From positions 1-10,942 of the forward strand of contig JACMJD010000694.1 of NCBI GenBank assembly GCA_014380825.1: a DNA stretch of 10,942 nt, written 5' to 3'. Position numbers and translations under genes: made by a program. This DNA comes from Phycisphaerae bacterium. GTDB taxonomy: Bacteria > Planctomycetota > Phycisphaerae > Tepidisphaerales > Tepidisphaeraceae. The notes under the pieces are model-generated. The model had not been told where the DNA came from. It worked only from the letters and a program-made list of their open reading frames with translations, and did not search any database. This document shows, piece after piece, positions 1-5,294 of this stretch. Numbering within the stretch: the first letter of the stretch is position 1; the number at the start of each line of letters is the position of its first letter.

Positions 1-1176
1 CGCTTCCACGCCGCCGATCATGTAATGCGTGGCTGGGTGAATCGGAATCGGATCCTTCGACATGTCGATCTCGAATTCATCGCACAGCCGCGCGAGCTGA
101 GGAAACCGCTCGCGGAATTTCTGCGTCGGCAAATGCCGAACGTCGAGGAACACGTGCGTGAAATTGGTCTTGCGGATCTGCTCGACGATCGCTCGGCTGA
201 CCACATCGCGCGGCGCCAGCTCGGCGTCGGCGTGATAGTCCGGCATGAAGCGATAGCCGGTGCGATCGACCAAGTGCGCGCCTTCGCCGCGCACCGCTTC
301 GGTGACCAGCGCGCGACTCGAGCCGGCGACGTACAGCGTGGTCGGATGGAACTGCACCATCTCCATGTCTTTCAGTTTCGCGCCCGCGCGATACGCCATT
401 GCGTGACCGTCGGCGGTCGCGATTTTCGGATTGGTCGATTCGCGGTAAAGCTGCCCCGCCCCGCCGCTGGCGAGGATCGTTCGCCGCGCCCAGATTACGT
501 TGATGTTCCCATCCACCATCGCCAGCGCGCCAACGCAGTGGGGAGAGTTCAGAGTTCGGAGTTCAGAGTTCAGGGAAGCATCGGCATTTGCATTTCCTAC
601 CCTCTGCCGTCTGCCCTCTGCCCTCTCTTCCGTGATCAGATCGATCGCAAAGCTGCTCTCGGAAATGCGGATCGAATCTTTCTCGCGCACACGGCGGATG
701 AGCGTCTGGGCCAGCTCTTTGCCGGTCGCGTCGCCGTACGCGTGCAGTATGCGGGCGTAGCTGTGCCCGCCTTCCAATCCGAACGCCAGGTCGTAGGCGT
801 TGCCGACCTGCTTGTCGAAGTTCGCGCCCCACTGAAGCAACTCCAACACGCGCTTCGGGCCCTCTTCGACCGTAATGCGAACGGCCTGCTCATCGCACAA
901 TCCGACGCCAACGATTTCCGTATCGCGAATGTGCGCATCGACCGAATCCAGCGGCTGAAGCACCGCTGCGATTCCGCCTTGCGCATACCAAGTGTTCGAT
1001 TGCTCGACGGTGTCTTTGGTGAGCAGTACGACATCCGCCCCCGCATCCGCCGCCGCGATCGCAGCGCGGAGGCCCGCGACGCCGCCGCCGATCACCAGCA
1101 CGTCGGTAATCTGCTGCGGCAGGCGCGACGCTTTGAACGGCACGAGGTAACGGCGCTGCGTAAGAGATTCGAACAT
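1..1176 (-). CDS. nadB: L-aspartate oxidase NadB (C-terminus beyond window)
   Basis: This FAD enzyme oxidises L-aspartate to iminoaspartate, which NadA converts to quinolinate in de novo NAD synthesis; it acts in the cytoplasm. The frame is open from ATG at 1176 to the window edge, 392 codons, so roughly the last quarter to third of a normal NadB is missing. Visible motifs are the FAD Rossmann loop VLVIGGGVAGLRAA (residues 27-40), SNTWYAQGGIAAV (60-72), GGHSYARILHAYGDATG (136-152), FHPTTL, EAVRGEGAHLVD, LAPRDVVSRAI and HYMIGGV. The SNTxYAQGGIA and GGHSxxRILH blocks favour NadB over the related succinate dehydrogenase and fumarate reductase flavoproteins. Residues 184-212 are an unusual insert encoded by heptanucleotide repeats, and the frame continues correctly after it. 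The gene lies 36 bases after the ACT-domain gene and appears to be last or late in a four-gene operon. Its Shine-Dalgarno sequence is weak. Confidence 0.95.
   Translation of the reverse strand, partial: MFESLTQRRYLVPFKASRLPQQITDVLVIGGGVAGLRAAIAAADAGADVVLLTKDTVEQSNTWYAQGGIAAVLQPLDSVDAHIRDTEIVGVGLCDEQAVRITVEEGPKRVLELLQWGANFDKQVGNAYDLAFGLEGGHSYARILHAYGDATGKELAQTLIRRVREKDSIRISESSFAIDLITEERAEGRRQRVGNANADASLNSELRTLNSPHCVGALAMVDGNINVIWARRTILASGGAGQLYRESTNPKIATADGHAMAYRAGAKLKDMEMVQFHPTTLYVAGSSRALVTEAVRGEGAHLVDRTGYRFMPDYHADAELAPRDVVSRAIVEQIRKTNFTHVFLDVRHLPTQKFRERFPQLARLCDEFEIDMSKDPIPIHPATHYMIGGVEA
541..627. repeat. Bipartite heptanucleotide repeat element inside nadB
   Basis: On the plus strand, four tandem copies of GAGTTC(A/G) occupy 545-572. 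A spacer follows that can fold as GGAAGCA (574-580) with TGC-AT-TTCC (589-597), a 7-bp stem with a 2-base bulge and an 8-base loop. Then comes a second array with the same 7-base period but a different sequence: CCTCTGC, CGTCTGC, CCTCTGC and a partial CCTCTC (601-627). Read with nadB, the stretch gives 29 codons, roughly ERAEGRRQR ... LNSELRTLNSP, low-complexity sequence that interrupts an otherwise well-conserved enzyme. The length is a multiple of three with no stop in the nadB frame. The exact ends are inferred from where recognisable NadB sequence stops (LITE) and resumes (CVGALAMVDGN). It may belong to a dispersed repeat family, but no second copy occurs in this window. Confidence 0.85.
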
Positions 1177-1212
1177 CGTGGGAAATCTTATCAACTCTTC
1201 GGCGGGAGTGCG

Positions 1213-1596
1213 TCAGAGTCGGCAACGGTGGCCGGCTTGGGTCAGAACTTCGATTGCGCGGGGAAGGTCGGACTCGCGCACGAGGATGTAGTCGGTGTCG
1301 AAGGTCGAGATGGCGAACACACTGATCTGCGACGCCGCAAGCGGCGAGACGGCGGAGCTGAGAATTCCGGTCAGCGAGAGGTCGAATACGCCGTCGAAGC
1401 GGAGGCATCGCCAGCCATCGCTGCGCGACTCGCAATCGATGGGCGCCAGTTCGGACAGGCAAGTGATCGACAACTCGTCGGCCGATCGAGAGATCGAGAC
1501 GAATGAAGCGGCGCGGCGCAGGTTCGCCGGAATGTCGGCGCCGGCGGACAGTCGGCAGATCGAATACTCGCCGGGTTGGATGATCAGCGTGAGCAC
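1213..1596 (-). CDS. ACT-domain protein (CASTOR/ACT_7-like)
   Basis: This 127-residue protein has the usual layout of small stand-alone ACT proteins. An N-terminal half opens LTLIIQPGEYSICRLSA, and a C-terminal ACT unit contains FDLSLTGILSS (about 71-81), ISVFAISTFDTDYILVR (about 91-107) and a closing helix. Members of this family are thought to sense small ligands, often amino acids, or to regulate partner enzymes; no ligand can be read from the sequence. The chosen start is GTG at 1596, because it places the first beta strand at the very N-terminus as in the family. An ATT codon 24 bases upstream is the only other in-frame candidate before a TAG stop, and neither has a good Shine-Dalgarno sequence. 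The gene sits 34 bases after the anchored secreted protein and 36 bases before nadB. An amino-acid-sensing role next to an aspartate-consuming enzyme is plausible but is inference. Confidence 0.88.
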   Translation of the reverse strand: MLTLIIQPGEYSICRLSAGADIPANLRRAASFVSISRSADELSITCLSELAPIDCESRSDGWRCLRFDGVFDLSLTGILSSAVSPLAASQISVFAISTFDTDYILVRESDLPRAIEVLTQAGHRCRL

Positions 1597-1630
1597 GTTG
1601 GGTGCGAGAACAATAGAAACCTAAGCAGGA

Positions 1631-2953
1631 TCACGCCACCCGGCGCGGCATCGCTCGCCTGACGATAGCAATCACCACGGCGGCAAGAATCACCACCGCA
1701 CACGCCGCGGCGGCGAATTTCATGACCGGCACACCGCTGCTCGGGGAACGAGCAGGATGCTCGGTTGTATCCGGCACCGGCTCCGGCTCCGGTGGCGGCG
1801 GATCTGCGAGCACTTGATGGAGCGTGTACTTCCCCTCGGCGTCGGTTTCGCTGATTCGAGATCCCGGCGTCGTGTACGACAGCGTGAAGAACGACGGATC
1901 TTTTGGCGTGGTGTCGGCGGATTTCAGCTCGATCTCCGTAACCAGCGCGGGCTCGCGGAAGATTCTGCCTTGGTTTAGGTCGCTATATCGAGTTTGAGTG
2001 ACTTTCCGCGGCAGCCAGAGCTCACGATTGGGCGGCTGAAAGAAATCGGAGTTGACGGTCACCGTCAGCGGTGAACCATCCGGCACGCGCTCTTCGTAGC
2101 GCGCAACTGCGTGGCCGCGCGATGCATCGAGGTACCAGATGACTCGCTTGAGCTCCGGCCGCAAGCGCAGTTGCTCGATCAACGCGATGCCGCGCTTCTG
2201 CGCCGTCTCGGACAACTCATCCTCAGGACGCCGCGACTGAGCGAGGCGCGCCTGGATCGCTTCAAGCTTTTCGCGCATCTCGTCCATGTCCTTCGCCTTC
2301 GCGCGCGTCACCGCCTCATCCCGCACCTCGATCTCGATGCGCACCAATGGCGGACCGTCGGTCATTTCATTTCGTACCGATAGCAGGCTGTTTTCGGCTT
2401 CGAGCAGCTTCAAGATCGCAGAGCGCAACGGCTGCTTGGTGGCTTTCTCCGCGAACGACGCCGGCGCGCTCAAGCCGATCGCAAGAAAATACTCGCAAGC
2501 GAAGAGATTCCCATTAGGCTCGGTTCTTGCCAGGTGGTCAATGTGAGCGCGGTTGAGCACGGGTGTCGGTTGATCCGGCGCATCGCGATGCTTGGGTGAA
2601 CCGTTTTGCCACCCCGTGCCGTCAAAGGCAAATTCGGTATCGTTGGCCCATCGCGATCCGGGGGGCAGGTCAGCGAAGTGATACGAGTATTCCCGGTACT
2701 GGTCGACAGCCAACCAAGTCGTCTTGCGCGCGAAAAAGACTTCTTGCAACTGCGAATCGAACCCCAGCTTATCCTCGATCTGGTCCTTGGGAATGAGCGG
2801 CCGCAAGAGATGCGTGAACTGGATGTCTATCGGATCGATCAGCCGCGCATTCCGTTCGAGCGCGGCGCGAATGTCGGGCGGCAGTTCTGTTGGAGATTGT
2901 GTGAACGCGAAGCTGCAGATCAGGGCGAGCGCGATGATGACGTTGCGGATCAT
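1631..2953 (-). CDS. Secreted protein with C-terminal membrane anchor, function unknown
   Basis: I do not recognise this 440-residue protein. An N-terminal hydrophobic segment (about residues 3-18, ending FTQS) looks like a signal peptide. A large soluble region follows, including a charged helical stretch around 215-255 and the phrases FAFDGTGWQ and LWLPRKVTQTRYSDL. These recall the beta-rich fold of LolA-like or outer-membrane lipoprotein-sorting proteins, but this is only a resemblance. A proline/glutamate-rich linker (PPPPEPEPVP, about 383-395) precedes a transmembrane helix at about 411-431 and a basic tail ending RRAMPRRVA. The predicted layout is a periplasmic or extracytoplasmic domain tethered by its C-terminus. 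The ATG at 2953 has GGAG at 2960-2963 with a 6-base spacer. The gene lies 18 bases after the preceding secreted-protein gene, so the two are probably co-transcribed and may act together in the envelope. Confidence 0.85.
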   Translation of the reverse strand: MIRNVIIALALICSFAFTQSPTELPPDIRAALERNARLIDPIDIQFTHLLRPLIPKDQIEDKLGFDSQLQEVFFARKTTWLAVDQYREYSYHFADLPPGSRWANDTEFAFDGTGWQNGSPKHRDAPDQPTPVLNRAHIDHLARTEPNGNLFACEYFLAIGLSAPASFAEKATKQPLRSAILKLLEAENSLLSVRNEMTDGPPLVRIEIEVRDEAVTRAKAKDMDEMREKLEAIQARLAQSRRPEDELSETAQKRGIALIEQLRLRPELKRVIWYLDASRGHAVARYEERVPDGSPLTVTVNSDFFQPPNRELWLPRKVTQTRYSDLNQGRIFREPALVTEIELKSADTTPKDPSFFTLSYTTPGSRISETDAEGKYTLHQVLADPPPPEPEPVPDTTEHPARSPSSGVPVMKFAAAACAVVILAAVVIAIVRRAMPRRVA

Positions 2954-2971
2954 GCCTCGCTCCGCCGCTGG

Positions 2972-3625
2972 CTACCGCATCACCCAGCCTTCGGACTTCT
3001 CGTTCACCGCGTCTTCGCCCGGATAGACTTCGTCGCCTGGGACTTGATACGTGGCTTCGAGGGTTTTGCGCAGGATGATCGGTTGGTCGTCCTTGTCTTT
3101 GACGGGTTGGCCGTTGTCGTCTTTCAGGGGAGCGATTTCGCCGCTGAGTCCGCTCACGAAGATCGTGAACGTGCCCATGCGGGTGTCTGGCTCGCGCCAG
3201 ATCGCGACGCCTTCCTTGGCCTGGTCTTCGCCGGCGCGGAGCGGGCCGCCGATTTCAACGGCGCCTTGCAGCGCCTTGTTTCGCTCGCGAATCTTGATCG
3301 CGTCCAGCACCTTCGGCGAGATGTTGTTGTCCGAGCGGATGACCTTGCCGTCGCGCCCGAGCATCTCAAACTCCGGGAGGAAATTCTGTTCCTGATCCGT
3401 CGGGTTCGAGACCGTATACGTCATGTACCAGAACGCCTGCGGCGTGGACGATCCGGGCACCTCGACAACGATGCGCTTGGCCTTGCTGTGGTCGAACTTC
3501 AGCTCCCAACTGACCGGATAAACGCTAGGCTTTGGGTGTCCGGCGCGCACGGGCAGGACGAGCAGAGCGATCGCAGCGACCGTAAGGATCGCGAACGTGG
3601 GAATTCTTGCGGATTTAAACATCAT
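2972..3625 (-). CDS. Small secreted protein, function unknown
   Basis: This gene encodes a 217-residue protein beginning MMFKSARIPTFAILTV. Its hydrophobic run ends LLVLPVRA-G, a good Sec signal peptide with likely cleavage near residue 28. The mature part is beta-rich, with phrases such as YPVSWELKFDH, FWYMTYTVSNPTDQEQNFLPEFEML and a late acidic segment DDNGQPVKDKDDQP. The phrase YTVSNPTDQEQ suggests an immunoglobulin-like or similar beta-sandwich fold, but I cannot assign a family. Two adjacent ATGs (3625, 3622) are possible starts; GGAG at 3636-3639 serves the first with a 10-base spacer. In-frame ATG at 3691 and a start at 3751 would add a polar extension ahead of the signal peptide, partly translating a promoter-region repeat, and are less likely. 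It is the first gene of the minus-strand operon ending in nadB. Confidence 0.82.
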   Translation of the reverse strand: MMFKSARIPTFAILTVAAIALLVLPVRAGHPKPSVYPVSWELKFDHSKAKRIVVEVPGSSTPQAFWYMTYTVSNPTDQEQNFLPEFEMLGRDGKVIRSDNNISPKVLDAIKIRERNKALQGAVEIGGPLRAGEDQAKEGVAIWREPDTRMGTFTIFVSGLSGEIAPLKDDNGQPVKDKDDQPIILRKTLEATYQVPGDEVYPGEDAVNEKSEGWVMR

Positions 3626-3626
3626 G

Positions 3627-3662
3627 GGTGTGAATCTCCGGTGTGAATCCGGTGTGAAATCC
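3627..3662. repeat. Triple tandem ~12-base repeat in divergent promoter region
   Basis: Three imperfect direct copies lie end to end: GGTGTGAATCTCC (3627-3639), GGTGTGAATCC (3640-3650) and GGTGTGAAATCC (3651-3662). They fill more than half of the 64 bases between the divergent start codons. Read on the minus strand, the copy nearest the secreted-protein gene has a two-base insertion that produces GGAG, the only Shine-Dalgarno candidate for that gene. The array could be a regulator-binding tract or a recent local duplication; the sequence does not decide. Confidence 0.7.
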
Positions 3663-3689
3663 GGGGCAATCACGGTATTGTTGTGAGCC

Positions 3690-4712
3690 ATGGCGCGGCT
3701 GTCAAATTTCCTCCGGCGGCATGACGGTCCGGGCGACGATTCGCCCGACAATTCACGCAGCGCTCGCGAGTGCCGGCTCGTGCAACGCCACGAAATCGAT
3801 CAGGCGCTGCGGCTCCTGCTTTCCGGCCCGGGCGGATTGGCGCGGGACGAGCAAGTTCTGGATTTTCTGTCCTACGCCATGCATCGCAACGTCGACGTCA
3901 ACGCGACTTGGATCGCCAGCACGCGTGGCCGAATCGAGTGGTCGCTGCTGCCGGTCGTCAGCCCCGGCAAGACGATGCTGATGCTTTCTCCGACCAAGCT
4001 GCACAAGCATTCGACGGCAGATGCGGTCGTCGAGCTGGCCAGGGCGGTTGCCGCCGACTACGCGCGGCGAGACATCGATCTCGCCCAGTTGCTGCTCGAC
4101 CCGGATCAACCCGCCGTCCGCGATTCGTACGCCGCCGCCGGGTTCACCGAGCTGGCGGAGCTGGTTTATCTCCATCGCGCGGTGCGGACGACTTCCGATG
4201 AAATCGCGCTGCCCGAATCGTTCGCGCTCAGGAGTTATTCGTCGGATGTCGAGCATTTGTTCGCCGACGCCATTCGTACGAGTTATGAAAGCAGCCTCGA
4301 CTGCCCAGGCCTGAACGGAATGCGTGACATGCGTGATGTGATCGAAGGCCATCGCGCCACCGGCGAATTCGAGCCGGGCTTGTGGCACATCGTGCAGGAG
4401 AACGATCAGCCGCGCGCGGTGTTGTTGTTGAATCGATCGATTCACAGCGAAGCGATGGAACTGGTTTATATCGGACTCTCGCCCGCCGCGCGCGGGCGCG
4501 GGCTTGGCGATTTGCTAATGCGCCTGGCGATGCATCTCAGCGCGCGCGACGGCAAGTCCGAGCTGACGCTCGCCGTCGACTCCCGCAACGTCCCGGCGAT
4601 GAAGCTCTACTTCCGCCACGGCATGAAGCGCGTCGGAAGTCGGATGGCGATGATCCAGGACCTGCGACCGCTTCGACAAACCGAAACGCCGATGGTTCCC
4701 GTCGCGGACTGA
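3690..4712 (+). CDS. Two-domain GNAT N-acetyltransferase
   Basis: This 340-residue cytoplasmic protein belongs to the GNAT superfamily, which transfers an acyl group from acyl-CoA to an amine. The C-terminal half (about 178-325) is a complete GNAT domain. VYIGLSPAARGRGLGDLLMRLA (259-280, here describing motif A) carries the pyrophosphate-binding RGRGLG at 268-273. It is followed by LAVDSRNVPAMKLYFRHGM (294-312). The N-terminal half (about 27-165) has the outline of a second GNAT fold (ELVYLHRAV near its end) but no clear CoA loop, so it is probably degenerate. Tandem GNATs of this length include mycothiol synthase MshD, but nothing here shows that substrate. ATG at 3690 is used because an in-frame TGA lies only four bases before it and no other ATG occurs before residue 64; the Shine-Dalgarno sequence is poor. 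It is divergent from the secreted-protein operon. Confidence 0.88.
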   Translation: MARLSNFLRRHDGPGDDSPDNSRSARECRLVQRHEIDQALRLLLSGPGGLARDEQVLDFLSYAMHRNVDVNATWIASTRGRIEWSLLPVVSPGKTMLMLSPTKLHKHSTADAVVELARAVAADYARRDIDLAQLLLDPDQPAVRDSYAAAGFTELAELVYLHRAVRTTSDEIALPESFALRSYSSDVEHLFADAIRTSYESSLDCPGLNGMRDMRDVIEGHRATGEFEPGLWHIVQENDQPRAVLLLNRSIHSEAMELVYIGLSPAARGRGLGDLLMRLAMHLSARDGKSELTLAVDSRNVPAMKLYFRHGMKRVGSRMAMIQDLRPLRQTETPMVPVAD

Positions 4713-4857
4713 CGTAATCATCCGCCACCGCACAATCCGTCCACACGTCCCATAACACAGTGCACATCTCGTGCAAAAAAATTCTAAACGTTCGCTAGCT
4801 CTCGGCGGCACCGAAGGTTTGATCGTTACAAGTGGAAAATCCAATAAAACCGCGCTT
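4713..4857. other. Non-coding stretch downstream of GNAT gene
   Basis: I see no credible gene here. The stretch is richer in A and T than its surroundings. It contains a small hairpin, TGCAC (4761-4765) with GTGCA (4771-4775), running into seven A residues at 4775-4781. The tail is A rather than T on the plus strand, so it does not read as an intrinsic terminator. AGTGGAAAA at 4831-4839 is, on the minus strand, one base away from the DnaA-box consensus, but it stands alone. Confidence 0.6.
4819..4848 (+). promoter_or_regulatory. Weak candidate sigma-70-type promoter before structured region
   Basis: TTGATC (4819-4824, 4 of 6 matches to TTGACA) is separated by 18 bases from AATAAA (4843-4848, 4 of 6 to TATAAT). 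The predicted transcription start, about 4855, falls just before the first hairpin of the structured region. The match is modest and such pairs occur by chance in AT-richer stretches. Confidence 0.22.
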
Positions 4858-5170
4858 GCCAGTATAGATGGCCGAGACTATTTTCTGGCCCGTCAGTGAA
4901 GCGGAGGTTAGGGAAGTTAATCACGGATGATGAGCGACGCGAGAGCGCTGTGCAAAGCGGCCAAGGGAGGCTGTGAAGGCGCAAGCCACCAGCGGGGTTG
5001 ACCGGGAAGTTCAGCCGGCACGCGACGCTCAGCAGGCACACACATCGTACGGAAGCGATATCTCACGGATGAATAGCTCAGGCAGGAAGCCTGTCGCCCT
5101 TTGCGCGAGTTAGCCCGCGCTGCGCTCAATTTGATGAGCACGGCGGGCAAAGGGCGCGGTGCCTTCGGGT
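4858..5170 (+). ncRNA. Candidate structured RNA or long dnaA leader, family unknown
   Basis: No plausible protein is encoded here, and the stretch can be drawn as a chain of hairpins. GCCAG/CTGGC (4858-4862, 4885-4889) encloses ATAG/CTAT. GCTG/CAGC (4970-4973, 4990-4993) encloses GGC-GCAA-GCC, with a GNRA tetraloop. GGTTGA/TCAGCC (4996-5001, 5011-5016) contains one G-U pair. ATCGT/GCGAT (5044-5048, 5055-5059), CAGGC/GCCTG (5079-5083, 5089-5093) and CC-TTCG-GG (5162-5169) follow or flank the largest stem. That stem is CGCCCTTT/AAAGGGCG (5095-5102, 5149-5156), stacked on GCCCGC/GCGGGC (5113-5118, 5143-5148) and GCTCA/TGAGC (5124-5128, 5135-5139). TCACGGATGA occurs twice, at 4921 and 5063. I looked for RNase P RNA, tmRNA, SRP RNA and common riboswitches and found no match. 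Strand is assigned from the direction of dnaA and the weak promoter candidate; dyad stems alone do not fix it. Confidence 0.45.
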
Positions 5171-5176
5171 AGTTCC

Positions 5177-5182
5177 AGGAGG
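5177..5182 (+). promoter_or_regulatory. Perfect AGGAGG ahead of an in-frame TTG, upstream of dnaA
   Basis: AGGAGG is followed after 7 bases by TTG at 5190-5192, in frame with dnaA and with no stop before the normal start. Initiation there would add 35 residues that look unlike any DnaA N-terminus. It could serve an extended form or a leader peptide, or be a chance purine run at the edge of the structured region. Confidence 0.3.
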
Positions 5183-5279
5183 AAGGGAATTGCAGGGACT
5201 TGGCTCACGTTGCGCTGTGACGTTGCTGCGGCATCGTCCACACCGCGCGGGAGTAGCCGCCCTCACGAGCTACCGGGAC

Positions 5280-5287
5280 GGAAGGAG
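5280..5287 (+). promoter_or_regulatory. Shine-Dalgarno sequence that sets the dnaA start
   Basis: GGAAGGAG lies 7 bases before GTG at 5295. Starting there gives DnaA domain I its usual length, with the conserved F-x-x-W at residues 27-30, so this site is preferred over the upstream AGGAGG/TTG pair. Confidence 0.75.
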
Positions 5288-5294
5288 ACATCGC

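Noticed and set aside
541..627. Possible frameshift or pseudogene in nadB at the heptamer repeats
   Set aside because: The nadB frame was read through the repeat codon by codon; it stays open and conserved NadB sequence resumes in the same frame.
25..1506. Long plus-strand open frame of 493 codons opposite nadB and the ACT gene
   Set aside because: It is a GC-driven shadow: both minus-strand genes have clear family motifs, and the plus-strand translation is arginine-rich without any recognisable domain.
2606..3646. Plus-strand open frame of 346 codons across both secreted-protein genes
   Set aside because: It spans two opposing genes with signal peptides and good ribosome sites, and its translation shows no domain.
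4761..4781. Intrinsic terminator for the GNAT gene
   Set aside because: The hairpin TGCAC/GTGCA is followed by A residues, not T, on the plus strand, and on the minus strand the T-tract precedes the hairpin.
4970..5005. Cyclic-di-GMP riboswitch, because GGCGCAAGCCACC and AGCGGGGTTGACC recall parts of the GEMM motif
   Set aside because: The order and pairing of the conserved helices and the ligand-binding core do not fit; the likeness is limited to short GC-rich words.
4826..5150. Two short minus-strand open frames (4826-5041 and 4917-5150) as small proteins
   Set aside because: They overlap each other in the hairpin-rich region, lack ribosome sites and have low-complexity translations; structured non-coding DNA explains them better.
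4713..5294. Replication origin upstream of dnaA
   Set aside because: Only isolated near matches to TTATCCACA occur (for example on the minus strand at 4831-4839 and on the plus strand near 5233). There is no cluster and no clear AT-rich unwinding repeat.
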